Assembly: GCA_027669155.1 (NCBI GenBank)
Contig: JAQEDR010000008.1
Span: 280 to 64,279 of the forward strand
Length of the DNA stretch: 64,000 nt
Direction: 5' to 3'
DNA from: Peptoniphilaceae bacterium AM52-5BH
GTDB taxonomy: Bacteria > Bacillota > Clostridia > Tissierellales > Peptoniphilaceae
The notes beneath the pieces were generated by a model. The model saw only the letters and a list, made by a program, of their open reading frames with translations. It had not been told where the DNA came from and made no database searches. Below, in pieces: positions 9,573-19,200 of this stretch (position 1 is the first letter of the stretch; each line of letters begins with the position of its first letter). Made by a program: the position numbers and the translations under genes.

Positions 9573-10110
9573 GAGTTTAAAATTAGGTCTAAAATTATTC
9601 TTGATTACATCAGTTACTGCCTTTGCCCTAGCATTGACAAATAATGCGACAAGCCCAATCATAGAAGCTAAGGCCCAAGAGAAACTTCAAGAATCCCTAT
9701 CAGTTGTCCTACCTGCTGACTCCTATGAGGAAGTAGACCTAGCTGATAAGCCAGCAAGCCTTGAGAAAATCTACAAGGCAACAGGAGCTGACGGAGATGG
9801 TTATGTATTCCAAATCCTATCACCAGGTGGATACGGTGGCGATATAGAATTCCTAATTGGCTGTGACAAAGATCACAAGATTACAGGATTTGCTCCATTA
9901 AACCACTCAGAATCTGCAGGATTCGGTAAACAAATGGAAGAAGACTTCTTCAAGGAAGGAATGATAGGAGTAAGCATGGACGGAGAAGTAAAAGCTTCTG
10001 AGTCTGGCGGAGAAAATGAGATCGTAGGCATCTCTGGTGCGACAATATCTACAGGAACAATCCTAAGAGGTATCAATGACGCAGCAAGTGTCCTAGGCGA
10101 ACTTAATTAG
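9565..10110 (+). CDS. rnfG: Rnf complex subunit RnfG
   Basis: About 181 residues. One N-terminal membrane helix (residues about 8-28) and an extracytoplasmic domain carrying covalent FMN. The motif ISGATIST puts the FMN threonine at residue 160. I use ATG 9565, where the sequence begins MNKSLKLGLKLF and GGAAAAG precedes it; the frame is open further up to 9505, but that part lies inside rnfD and would add a non-family extension. Electrons are thought to pass between RnfD and RnfG flavins during coupling of ferredoxin oxidation to ion pumping. Confidence 0.95.
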   Translation: MNKSLKLGLKLFLITSVTAFALALTNNATSPIIEAKAQEKLQESLSVVLPADSYEEVDLADKPASLEKIYKATGADGDGYVFQILSPGGYGGDIEFLIGCDKDHKITGFAPLNHSESAGFGKQMEEDFFKEGMIGVSMDGEVKASESGGENEIVGISGATISTGTILRGINDAASVLGELN

Positions 10111-10118
10111 GAGATATT

Positions 10119-10766
10119 ATGGAAAATCAAATTGATAGACCAATAGAGAATAAAAAAGAAAAGAAAGCTCCTAAAGAAAATTTAGGAAAAGTCTTTATTG
10201 AAGGAATATTTGCTAATAACCCAGTTTTCGTTCAAACAGTAGGTATGTGTTCAGTTCTAGCCATATCTTCTTCCTTGGCCAATGCTATAGGAATGGGAAT
10301 ATCAGTAATATTCGTAGTAGTAATGAGTAACTTGGTAATATCTTTACTAAGAAATTTCATATCAGATGAAATAAGAATCCCAGCCTTTATCGTAATCATA
10401 GCTGGCTTTGTAACAATGGTACAAATGGCAATCAAAGCATATTTGCCAGCCCTTGATGAATCCTTGGGTATCTTTATTCCACTTATAGTAGTTAACTGCT
10501 TAATCCTTGCTCGTGCTGAAGGATTCGCTTCAAGCCACGGACCAGTATCATCAATAGTAGATGGACTTGGTCAAGGACTTGGCTATACACTAGCAATATC
10601 CCTCTTAGCTTTCTTTAGAGAGCTTCTAGGAGCAGGAACACTTTTTGGAATGAGAATTATTCCAGAAGCATACACAATCGGATTCTTACAACAACCAGCA
10701 TCATCATTTATAGTTCTTGGTATGTTAGTTGCAGCATTTAATGCTATTTCAAAGAAGAGAAAATAA
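10119..10766 (+). CDS. rnfE: Rnf complex subunit RnfE
   Basis: 215 residues with about six membrane helices, related to NqrD. An N-terminal polar stretch of about 25 residues rich in Lys and Glu precedes the usual start FIEGIFANNPVFVQTVGMC. Family signatures include VVNCLILARAEGFAS and SIVDGLGQGLGYT; the cysteine in each half of RnfA and RnfE is thought to help hold the intramembrane [2Fe-2S] cluster. It has a TTAGGAGATATT-ATG site and is followed by rnfA after 13 nt. Confidence 0.95.
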   Translation: MENQIDRPIENKKEKKAPKENLGKVFIEGIFANNPVFVQTVGMCSVLAISSSLANAIGMGISVIFVVVMSNLVISLLRNFISDEIRIPAFIVIIAGFVTMVQMAIKAYLPALDESLGIFIPLIVVNCLILARAEGFASSHGPVSSIVDGLGQGLGYTLAISLLAFFRELLGAGTLFGMRIIPEAYTIGFLQQPASSFIVLGMLVAAFNAISKKRK

Positions 10767-10779
10767 GATAGGAGATATT

Positions 10780-11355
10780 ATGGGAAATCTATTTTCAATA
10801 ATTATTGCAACTATTTTCGTAAGTAACTATGTACTCGGTCAATTCTTAGGTATATGTCCTTCCCTTGGTGTAACAAGCAAGGTTGAGACAGCAAGAGGTA
10901 TGGGTATGGCAGTAATATTTGTTATAACCTTAGCTTCCATTATCACTTGGATCATCCAATACTACATACTAAATCCACTTAACATTGGATTCTTACAAAC
11001 AGTTGTATTTATATTAGTAATCGCAGCATTAGTACAATCAGTAGAAACAGTAATGAAAAAATCTATGCCAGCCCTATACGGTGCCTTGGGAGTATTCCTT
11101 CCACTAATCACAACAAACTGTGTAGTACTTGGTGTAGCAATCAAGGCTATCGATTCATCATATACTCTAGTAGAAACAATAGTTTATGCCCTAGCAGCAG
11201 CTATCGGTTTCACCCTAGCTATAACAATCTTAGCTTACATCAGAGAAAGAATCGAATACAATTCATTACCAGAAACCTTTAAGGGTGTTCCAATAACCCT
11301 AGTGACCCTAGGTCTTATGGCAATCGCCTTTATGGGCTTTGCAGGATTAGCATAG
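10780..11355 (+). CDS. rnfA: Rnf complex subunit RnfA
   Basis: 191 residues, six hydrophobic segments, an inverted-topology partner of RnfE and homologue of NqrE. Motifs include NYVLGQFLGICPSLGV near the start and ITTNCVVLGVAIKA in the second half. I use ATG 10780, preceded by TAGGAGATATT; the frame is open back to 10729, but that region belongs to the end of rnfE. RnfA and RnfE form the membrane core that moves Na+ or H+. Confidence 0.95.
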   Translation: MGNLFSIIIATIFVSNYVLGQFLGICPSLGVTSKVETARGMGMAVIFVITLASIITWIIQYYILNPLNIGFLQTVVFILVIAALVQSVETVMKKSMPALYGALGVFLPLITTNCVVLGVAIKAIDSSYTLVETIVYALAAAIGFTLAITILAYIRERIEYNSLPETFKGVPITLVTLGLMAIAFMGFAGLA

Positions 11356-11364
11356 GAGGGAGCA

Positions 11365-12168
11365 ATGTTAGAAACAATAATAATTCCAATAGCAGTACTC
11401 GCTATCCTTGGTTTCGTCTTTGCTGTTGCCCTTGGTGTAGTAAGTGAGAAATTCCACGTAGAAAAATCTGTCAAAGAACAAGAAGTTAGAAATGCCCTAC
11501 CAGGTGCCAACTGTGGTGCTTGTGGATTCCCAGGTTGTGATGGACTCGCAGCTGCTATCGCAAATGGCGAAGCTCCAGTAAATGCTTGTGCCATTGGTGG
11601 CAAGGCTACAACAGATGCTGTTGCAGAAATAATGGGAGTAGAAGCAGCTGGCGGAGCTGATAGGAAAGTCGCAGTTGTAAAATGTGACGGAACTTGCGAG
11701 GCAGCAAAGGACCTTTTCCAATATTCTGGACTAGAAGATTGTAGAGCACAAATTGCACTTTTCGGCGGCAAGAAAGCCTGTAACTATGGTTGTGTGGGAT
11801 GTGGATCATGCGAGAAAGTATGCCCATTTGATGCAATCCACGTAAAAGACGGAGTTGCCCTAGTAGATAGAGAGAAATGTGTAGCTTGTGGTAAGTGTGT
11901 CGATACTTGTCCTAAAAATATCATTACACTAATTCCATTTAGCCAAAAACAAGTTGTTCTTTGCTCAAGCCATGACAAGGGTAAGGATGCAAGAAACAAT
12001 TGTAAGAATTCATGTATAGGATGTACAATCTGTGCTAAGACCTATCCTGAAGCATTCAAGATGGATAATTTCCTTTCAGTAGAAGAAATTGGAAATGACT
12101 TCGATCCTGAGCTTCTAAAACAAGCAGCAGATAAATGTCCAAACAAATGTATAGAAGTTTTTGAATAG
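11365..12168 (+). CDS. rnfB: Rnf complex subunit RnfB, ferredoxin-type
   Basis: 267 residues. N-terminal membrane helix (about 3-25), then a cluster motif NCGACGFPGCDGLA (about 50), then two ferredoxin clusters CVGCGSCEKVCP (about 140) and CVACGKCVDTCP (about 172), and a further CIGCTICAKTYP (about 214) in which the last cysteine position reads Y. RnfB is the entry point for electrons from reduced ferredoxin. It is the last gene of the operon, ending 6 nt before a strong terminator. Confidence 0.96.
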   Translation: MLETIIIPIAVLAILGFVFAVALGVVSEKFHVEKSVKEQEVRNALPGANCGACGFPGCDGLAAAIANGEAPVNACAIGGKATTDAVAEIMGVEAAGGADRKVAVVKCDGTCEAAKDLFQYSGLEDCRAQIALFGGKKACNYGCVGCGSCEKVCPFDAIHVKDGVALVDREKCVACGKCVDTCPKNIITLIPFSQKQVVLCSSHDKGKDARNNCKNSCIGCTICAKTYPEAFKMDNFLSVEEIGNDFDPELLKQAADKCPNKCIEVFE

Positions 12169-12174
12169 GATTTG

Positions 12175-12201
12175 CAGCGCAAGAAATTGCGCTGTTTTCT
12201 T
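12175..12201 (+). terminator. Terminator of the rnf operon
   Basis: Perfect 8-bp stem CAGCGCAA/TTGCGCTG with a GAAA tetraloop, followed by TTTTCTT. Confidence 0.92.
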
Positions 12202-12211
12202 ATGCCTAAAA

Positions 12212-12239
12212 TTGACAATCTCCCAATAAAAATGATAAA
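12212..12239 (+). promoter_or_regulatory. Promoter of the NusG-II / Gx / radC / mre genes
   Basis: A perfect TTGACA at 12212-12217, a 16-nt spacer and GATAAA at 12234-12239. It lies 20 nt before the ATG of the NusG-II gene and directly after the rnf terminator. No other convincing promoter is seen down to the RNase G gene, so the 9-kb run may be read from here. Confidence 0.55.
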
Positions 12240-12258
12240 CTAGTTCTTGAGGTGTAAA

Positions 12259-12651
12259 ATGAAAATAAAAAAAGGAGACATCTATGTTATCGGATTTCTC
12301 TTGATATTTTCTTTGGCTTTTGCCTTTGCTATTTCCAAGATGACCTCGAGAGAGAAAGGCAATATCTTGGTAATTGAGCAAGATTCCAAAGTTATCAAGG
12401 AAGTTCCCCTAGATAAGGATGATGAGTTTAGAATTGAATATGGGGGACATTTTAACATAGTTAAGATAAAAGACGGTAAGGCCTATGTGTCAGATGCAGA
12501 TTGCAACGACCAGATCTGTGTACACATGGCGCCAATTCATGATGTGGGAGAGACGATAATCTGCCTACCTCATAGGTTGTTTATGGAAGTTTATTCTACT
12601 GATGATGCTAATAACAGTAGAGAAGATAAGATAGATAAGGTGGTTAGATGA
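12259..12651 (+). CDS. NusG domain II protein, membrane-anchored
   Basis: About 130 residues. One N-terminal membrane helix (about 8-26), then a small beta domain with KIKDGKAYVSDADCNDQICVHM and a second CLPHR motif, the NusG_II family also seen fused to or beside the Gx transporter in Firmicutes. The pattern CxxxxC ... C is conserved in that family; its role is unknown. Start at ATG 12259 with TGAGGTG upstream; an in-frame TTG at 12247 overlaps the ribosome site and is less likely. It ends in a 4-nt overlap with the next gene. Confidence 0.8.
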   Translation: MKIKKGDIYVIGFLLIFSLAFAFAISKMTSREKGNILVIEQDSKVIKEVPLDKDDEFRIEYGGHFNIVKIKDGKAYVSDADCNDQICVHMAPIHDVGETIICLPHRLFMEVYSTDDANNSREDKIDKVVR

Positions 12652-13181
12652 ATAAAGATATAAGAAAAATTACGACTATGGCCCTACTTGTCGCCATGGC
12701 TCTTGCGATTTCTTTAGTTGAACATTTTATTCCCCTACCTATTCCAATTCCAGGTGCAAAACTTGGACTTTCAAATATAATATTATTAGTAAGCTTGTAC
12801 TTTTATGGACTTAGGGCAGCTCTTTTGATTGGAGTACTTAAATCATTCCTTTTGGTTTTGGCAACAGGTATGGTTAGCTCCTTCTTTTTTTCAGTAGCTG
12901 GTGCAATCCTTGCAAGTATTTCTATGAGTATTTCTATGAGATATCTCAATAATAGCCTAAGTTTTATAGGAGTAAGCGAAATCGGAGCTTTCTTCCACAA
13001 TTTTGGCCAAGTTCTGGTTTCTGCTATAGTTATGGATAATATCAAGATGTATTACTATTTCCCACTACTAGTTTTTATTGGAACTTTTAGTGGCTTCTTT
13101 GTAGGTCTTAGTTCAAATTATATTATAAAGCACATGGAAAAAATTGGATTTAGTAGAAATGAAAGAAACAAAAAGCTTTAA
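12648..13181 (+). CDS. Gx transporter family protein
   Basis: 177 residues, five or six membrane helices, matching the Gx / old 'heptaprenyl diphosphate synthase component I' family, which resembles ECF-type substrate-binding subunits. Signatures are the PIPIPGAKLGLSNII stretch (about 28-42) and the GLRAALLIGVLKSFL helix. The substrate is unproven; the name linking it to prenyl synthesis is historical. It begins with an ATGA overlap with the NusG-II gene, a pairing recurrent in clostridia, and its end overlaps radC. Confidence 0.8.
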   Translation: MNKDIRKITTMALLVAMALAISLVEHFIPLPIPIPGAKLGLSNIILLVSLYFYGLRAALLIGVLKSFLLVLATGMVSSFFFSVAGAILASISMSISMRYLNNSLSFIGVSEIGAFFHNFGQVLVSAIVMDNIKMYYYFPLLVFIGTFSGFFVGLSSNYIIKHMEKIGFSRNERNKKL

Positions 13182-13845
13182 AGACTTAGAAAAATACGAT
13201 AAGCCAAGGGAAAAGCTCATCAGGGAAGGCTTTGATTCACTTACTGATTATGAGCTTTTGGCAATAATTTTATCTACAGGTACCAAGGATAAGAATGTAA
13301 TAGACTTATCCAAGGAGATACTTGAGATATTTTCCTATGAAGAACTTCTAGAAATTGAAGTTAATGAATTAAAAGGTATTAGAGGAATCAAGGAAGCCAA
13401 GGCTACTAGAGTTGTAGCCGCTCTTCAGTTAGGTAAAAGGATTAACGAGAGGGTCCTAAATAAGAAGATAGAAAAGATTACATCTAGCAAGGACGTCTAT
13501 GATATCATGAGCTCCAGGCTTTCCAGTCTGAAGAAGGAATATTTCTATGCGATTTTACTTGATAGCAAGAATGTTATCATAGCCAAGGAAGTGATATCTA
13601 TAGGAGATCTTAGTTCGACTGTAGTAAATCCAAGGGAAGTCTTTAAGCCTGCTATCAAAAAGAGTGCTAAGTCAATGATCTTAGTACACAACCACCCAAG
13701 TGGTAACCCGAAGCCTTCAACCGAAGATTTTCTCATTACAGATAGGTTGGTAGAGGCTGGGGATATTTTGGATATTCATGTCTTAGATCATATAGTTATA
13801 GGAAATAGTAGTTATTATAGTTTTAAAAAAGAAGGGAATTTGTAA
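13159..13845 (+). CDS. radC: RadC-family JAB domain protein
   Basis: About 228 residues. An N-terminal helix-hairpin-helix region (LLAIILSTGTKDKNVIDL, then LKGIRGIKEAKA) precedes the RadC MPN/JAB domain. The metal motif VHNHPSGNPKPSTED has His177, His179 and Asp190. RadC was once thought to be a repair protein; its function remains uncertain. The start is ATG 13159 inside the end of the Gx gene; an in-frame TTG at 13144 is also possible. The radC-mreB order is common in Firmicutes. Confidence 0.93.
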   Translation: MKETKSFKDLEKYDKPREKLIREGFDSLTDYELLAIILSTGTKDKNVIDLSKEILEIFSYEELLEIEVNELKGIRGIKEAKATRVVAALQLGKRINERVLNKKIEKITSSKDVYDIMSSRLSSLKKEYFYAILLDSKNVIIAKEVISIGDLSSTVVNPREVFKPAIKKSAKSMILVHNHPSGNPKPSTEDFLITDRLVEAGDILDIHVLDHIVIGNSSYYSFKKEGNL

Positions 13846-13857
13846 GAGGTAAAGATT

Positions 13858-14868
13858 ATGAGTTTTAGAATGATTGCTTCAGATTTTGCCATAGATCTTG
13901 GCACAAGCAATATTTTAGTATACAAGAAGGGCGAAGGGCTTATAGCAAGTGAGCCTTGTTTTTTGCTTTTAGATGAAAATAATACTAAGGTTTTGGCTAT
14001 TGGAGAAGAGGCTAAGGCCATGTTAGGAAAGACCCACGAGAAAATCCACATAGTAAGACCTATAAGTAATGGAGTTATAACAGACTTTAACTTAACTGAG
14101 GCCTTGCTCAATTATTTCTTCAAGAAGGTAAACGGAGGATTTTCCTTCCTTCAACCAAGGGTTGTAATATGCGTGCCTTCTTCTATCACAGACATTCAAG
14201 CAAGAGCTGTAGAAGATGCGGCCCTCCATGCAGGAAGTAGGGATGTAATACTTGTAGATCAGACACTTGCGGCAGCTTATGGAATGGATTTAAGTCCTGA
14301 TGAGCCAAGGGGAATATTCATGTTAAATCTAGGAGCTGGTATAAGCGAGGCTTCAGTAGTTTCTCTGAATGGCATCATTAGCACAAAGAGTATCGATAAG
14401 GCTGGAGACTACATAGATGACGAGATTGTAGAATTTTTTAGAAATAAGCTTGGTTTAGAAATTGGCAAAAATACAGCTGAAAATGTCAAAAAGAATCTCG
14501 TAAGCCTTAGAGTTTCAGATAAGAATAATACTATGAAGGTCGATGGAAGAGACCTTGAGACAGCTATGCCAAAGACTGTCGAAGTCAAAAGCAAGGATTT
14601 AGTTGAATGCGTCATGCCTTTTGCCAATGATATTTGTGAATTAATCTATGAAGTCTTAGAAAAGATTCCACCAGAAATAAGCTCAGATGTTAAAAGAGAT
14701 GGGATCTTCCTTACAGGTGGCCTTACAGGACTTAAGGGCCTTAGCGAATATATCTCAGACAGAACAGGTCTTAGGGTAAATATATCGGAAGACCCTCTTA
14801 CAGATGCTATTAAGGGTGCAGGAATTATTTTAGATAATCCTGATAGATTTGTGAAATATCGTAAGTAG
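13858..14868 (+). CDS. mreB: Rod-shape protein MreB
   Basis: 336 residues, full length. Bacterial actin homologue that organises lateral wall synthesis with MreC, MreD, RodA and PBP2. Motifs: AIDLGTSNILVY (phosphate 1), CVPSSITDIQARAVEDA, VDQTLAAAYGMDL, LNLGAGISEASVVS (phosphate 2) and FLTGGLTGLKGL (adenosine). The start has AGAGGTAAAGATT before ATG; a second Met four codons on is possible. Phosphate 2 reads NLGAG where MreB usually has DIGGG, an Asp-to-Asn change at the start of this motif, so nucleotide turnover may be altered. Gene order mreB-mreC-mreD-mrdA is the classic rod cluster. Confidence 0.93.
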   Translation: MSFRMIASDFAIDLGTSNILVYKKGEGLIASEPCFLLLDENNTKVLAIGEEAKAMLGKTHEKIHIVRPISNGVITDFNLTEALLNYFFKKVNGGFSFLQPRVVICVPSSITDIQARAVEDAALHAGSRDVILVDQTLAAAYGMDLSPDEPRGIFMLNLGAGISEASVVSLNGIISTKSIDKAGDYIDDEIVEFFRNKLGLEIGKNTAENVKKNLVSLRVSDKNNTMKVDGRDLETAMPKTVEVKSKDLVECVMPFANDICELIYEVLEKIPPEISSDVKRDGIFLTGGLTGLKGLSEYISDRTGLRVNISEDPLTDAIKGAGIILDNPDRFVKYRK

Positions 14869-14874
14869 GTAATT

Positions 14875-15768
14875 ATGGCATATAGAAGAAAGAAAAAAGA
14901 TAGGAAGGGCTTTGTAGTAACTTTAGTAGTTTTGCTTTTATTAATAGCAATCTCTTCCCAAACAGAAAAAATCAACGAAACAGGATCAAATATAGCAAAT
15001 ACAATCTTCTCCCCAATAGAAAAAGTAACTTATTCCATATCTTCTACCATAAAGGAGCAAGTTGAAAGAAGCCTTGGTTCTAGGGAGACTAGGGCTGCTG
15101 TAGAGAAATTAGAAGAAGAAAATAAGGCGCTAGAGATTGAAAACGCCAAGCTTAATACAATTATTAGCAAGAAAAACTTCCTTGAAGAAGAGAAAAATGC
15201 CCTAGATAATTCTGAAAATTCCTACATGAAGGCAAGAGTAGTAAATACAGACTCAAACTCTATGACAAAGAACTTCACTATAGATAAGGGCAAGAATGAC
15301 GGGATCGAGAAAAACGACATCATCCTCCAAGCTATAGGAGATAGCAAATACTATACAGGTCTTGTTGGTAAGGTAGTGGAAGTATATGAGACAACAGCAA
15401 GAGTTGAGACAATCAATTCTATGTCTAATGACGTTTCCTTTGTCAACTCCAAAAGTGGAGACTACGGAGTAATCGATAACTTCACCCAAAAGACTATCCA
15501 AGGCTATATGCTAGATGTCGATAGCGAAGTAGAAAGTAAAGACGTTCTACTTACAAGTGGACTTGGTGGAGTATACCCAGAAGGAATCTATATAGGAACA
15601 GTATCGAATGTAACTATGAGCGAAGATGCTCTAAGGAAAAACATAACACTTAACTCACCAGTTGACTTCTCTCACTTGTATAGGGTCTTAGTTCTTAAGA
15701 AAACCGACCAATACAGTGTGGATGAGGTTATAGAAAATAGGGACTACCAAGGAGAAATAGATGAATAA
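14875..15768 (+). CDS. mreC: Rod-shape protein MreC
   Basis: 297 residues. A basic N-terminus, one membrane helix (about 15-33), a coiled coil (about 75-115, rich in LEEENKALEIENAKL-type heptads) and the extracytoplasmic beta-barrel domain, with NDGIEKNDIILQ and SGLGGVYPEGIYIGTV as family motifs. It links MreB filaments to the wall synthases. It overlaps mreD by 8 nt. Confidence 0.93.
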   Translation: MAYRRKKKDRKGFVVTLVVLLLLIAISSQTEKINETGSNIANTIFSPIEKVTYSISSTIKEQVERSLGSRETRAAVEKLEEENKALEIENAKLNTIISKKNFLEEEKNALDNSENSYMKARVVNTDSNSMTKNFTIDKGKNDGIEKNDIILQAIGDSKYYTGLVGKVVEVYETTARVETINSMSNDVSFVNSKSGDYGVIDNFTQKTIQGYMLDVDSEVESKDVLLTSGLGGVYPEGIYIGTVSNVTMSEDALRKNITLNSPVDFSHLYRVLVLKKTDQYSVDEVIENRDYQGEIDE

Positions 15769-16246
15769 ATTTAAGACCTTTATATTATTATTAGTATCAT
15801 TTATCCTCCAAACTTCTGTATTTTCTAAGATAGATATATTTGGAGCAAATGTCAACATATTGATACCAGCTATAGTTGTCCTCTCCCAATATTTGGGAAG
15901 AAAGACTGGAAGTGTAAGCGGACTAATACTAGGACTTTTGGAAGACTTCCTCTTAACACCTTTCGTTGGAGTAAGGGCCCTTTCCTATTATCTAATAGGA
16001 TACCTTGTAGGAGAAGTTAAAGTCCCAAAGGATAAGTCAAGCGGAGCCATGGCTACAGCTATAGCAAGTCTAGGAAGCTTTCTTCTAATATCATTGATAT
16101 ATTTTATCTTAGGTAAGCCTGGTGCTGACATATTGACCTATTTGCCTTTAGCCCTAATCATAGAAATTGTTCTAAACAGCTTAGTATATTTACTCTACAA
16201 TACTATTGTTAAGAAAATCATGTACATTCCAACTTACAAGATATAA
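15761..16246 (+). CDS. mreD: Rod-shape protein MreD
   Basis: 161 residues, five or so membrane helices, small and poorly conserved as is usual. The pattern SGLILGLLEDFLLTPFVGVRAL is typical of MreD, as is the position between mreC and mrdA. AGGAGAAATAG precedes the ATG inside the end of mreC. Function: membrane partner of MreC in the elongasome. Confidence 0.85.
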   Translation: MNKFKTFILLLVSFILQTSVFSKIDIFGANVNILIPAIVVLSQYLGRKTGSVSGLILGLLEDFLLTPFVGVRALSYYLIGYLVGEVKVPKDKSSGAMATAIASLGSFLLISLIYFILGKPGADILTYLPLALIIEIVLNSLVYLLYNTIVKKIMYIPTYKI

Positions 16247-16257
16247 GGGGTGTTTAA

Positions 16258-19200
16258 GTGAAAAAGACAAAAGAAAAAAGACTGATTTTTGTACAAATCC
16301 TAGTCCTAGTCTTATTCCTTGCTATAGTCATAAGGCTAAGCAAGGTTATGCTAGTTAAGGGAGACTACTACAGAGATCTGTCGGATAATAGAAAAGTTAA
16401 AGAAGTTGACGAGATTGCAAGTCGTGGAAATATCTACGACAGAAATGGAAAGATTCTAGCAAGCTCAATCCCATCTTTTACAGTTCAACTGTATAAGGAT
16501 CAAATGTCAAGTATGGATGAGGATAAAAAGATTGACAACATCTCAAAGCTTGTAGATATTCTAGAAGAAGACGGAGTAAACTACACCGAAGACTTCAACC
16601 TAAAGCTAAATTCCTTTGAGTACAAGGATGAAGATACATACTTTGACCACAAGAAGATGCCTATGGATAAGGTAGTAAGTCTTCTTATAGAAAATAATCT
16701 CATAAGAGAATTTATCTCATCATCCTACCAAAACGAAGGAATAGAATACGAAACAGCAAACACAGCACTGCTTGCTCTAAAGAAAAGGGGAATCGATATT
16801 CCTTGCCATGTAGGCCAAAATGATGGAGAGCTTGCAATAAGCTTTAAGGAAAACTCAGGCGAGAAACTAAAATCAATCGGCTATAGCAGAAATGATGACC
16901 CCATGGATGTAATTGTAGAATCTGTTGGGGAAGATGAGTCGGTAATTCTAACCATCCTCCAAAACTCTCACGCAAGAAAGCTCGCTTATGATTTGCTTAA
17001 GGAAAATGGTATTGAAGGAGATTTAATCCTTAAGGAATATGCAGTAAAAAGTGACGAAGACTTCATAGAGAAAAAGGCCAAGCTTCACAAGCTTTTCCCA
17101 AATATAAATTACGAGTCTACTGCTGCTGATGACTTCTATGAAATTGTCAAAAATTCAACCATAGAAGAAGTTTTGACAGAAGCTACAGTGGATGATTCCG
17201 GTGAGTACATCATTCCTGCAAATATCTTAATAGAGCAGCTTGAAAATATGGGCATATATGCTAACTTCGAAACAGAGGTAGTTACTGAAAAAGACGATGA
17301 TAAAAATAACTACTCAGTTGATGTAAGCTTCAAAAACCCCCAAGCAGGATCTGCAGTAAGTGAACTTGTAAAGCTTGCTGATGAGAATAAGCTCCTTAAG
17401 AAACTAATCCTTTCAGAAAATATTAAATACATGGCCCAAAATGCCAACACCAAAAACAATATCTATCCAAACATCGACATCACTGATGAGGATCCAGAAG
17501 AGTGGACCTACACCTTCACCAAGGATGAGAAGGACTTCTACACCTACTATGCCCAAAAGGATAAGGCTAACAGTACAGATGATGTAGTTGACATCCTCTC
17601 AGAAGAAAAAGATGCAGGCAAAATCCTTTCTTACATTAAGAAAGTTGACAAGCTAGAAGACTATAGCGACCAAGAAGCCATAGGGATACTAACTATAGAT
17701 AATAAGCTCAACCGTCAAGGAAACTTCGGCTATAGGCCTATAAATATAGTTTATCACTTGGATGAATCCACAGTACTTAAGATCGAAGAAAAAATCGATA
17801 AGGCTAGTGGAATTATAGTCGACACTATCCCAATAAGGAACTATCCAAATAGATATTTAGCAAGCCACGTCCTAGGATATATGGGACCAATCGCAACTGG
17901 TGATGAGGTCAACAAATATGTAAATGACAGGGGTTATCTTAGAGATGAAATCATAGGAAAGACCGGAATCGAAGAATCCTATGAGGACAATCTAAAGGGT
18001 AAGAATGGCAGAAGCCTTGTAACAGTAGATTCTGCTGGTAATAGACGTCAGACTATATCTAAGTCTACATCAGAGCCTGGAGATGACGTTTACTTAACTA
18101 TAGACAGAGACCTACAAGAACAAGCAGAGAAGTCCCTTAAAGGGGTTCTTGAAGCTATAAGAGAAGGCTCAACTTATGAGTCAGAATACGGTACATTCTC
18201 ACCAATTAAGTCAGCACCGAATGCAGAAAGTGGTGCTGTCGTAGTAAGTAATGTAAAGACTGGAGAAGTCCTAGCCCTTGCATCATTTCCTGACTATGAC
18301 CCAAATATCTTCTCGACTGGAGTATCAGCTTCAGATTGGGAGAGCCTCCAGGTAGAAGAGGGTTCTGGGCCACTTGTCCCAAGACCAATGCTTAACATCG
18401 CCACTCAAACTGCGGTTATGCCAGGATCAACCTTTAAACTTGTAACTAGTCTTGCGGCATTAGAAAATGGACTAGACCCACTTTCTGTAAACTATTGCCA
18501 TGGTTTTATGGATATAGGAAATAGGAGATTTTCTTGCCTAATTTGGACAGAGACTGGATCAACTCACGGAGAAGAGAACCTCTACGGAGCTATCAGAGAC
18601 TCATGTAACTATTACTTCTACACCCTAGCCTTGGGTAAGAATCCAGAGGACGGGGACACACTTGGGGTAAAGCTTGAGCTTAACGACATAAGACTTGCTG
18701 CAGAGAAACTTGGCCTCGATCAAAAAACAGGAATTGAGATTAATATTCCAAACGAAACAGTTGGAAATATTCCATCAGTAGGCAAGAAGGTCGAAGTAAC
18801 CAAGACCATGCTCAAAAAATACCTAGAAAACAATCTAACAGTCTTCATCAAAGATGGTGTAAAGAAGACTCGTGACGAATACAAGAAGGATATCGAGGAT
18901 ATAGTTTCTTTTGCAGACGATCCAGAGGGCTGGACTAGGGATAAGATTATAGAATTCTTGGACGAAAAAGGATATGAACCAATCGGAATTTACGATGGAC
19001 AAATCGCTGGCCTTGCTGATACTATCAAGTTTACCTACCTTAACCAAGCCAATTGGGATGTTACAGATATGCTAAATATCGTAATCGGTCAAGGTCAAAA
19101 TGCTTATACACCAATTCAGATGAACAGGGTAATGGCGACAATATCAAACGGTGGCTACCTAAACAAGTACACTTTGATTGATAAGATAGCAAATCACGAT

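Noticed and set aside
11235..11771. 178-codon minus-strand frame opposite rnfA/rnfB
   Set aside because: It is antisense to well-supported genes, low in complexity and a by-product of their codon use.
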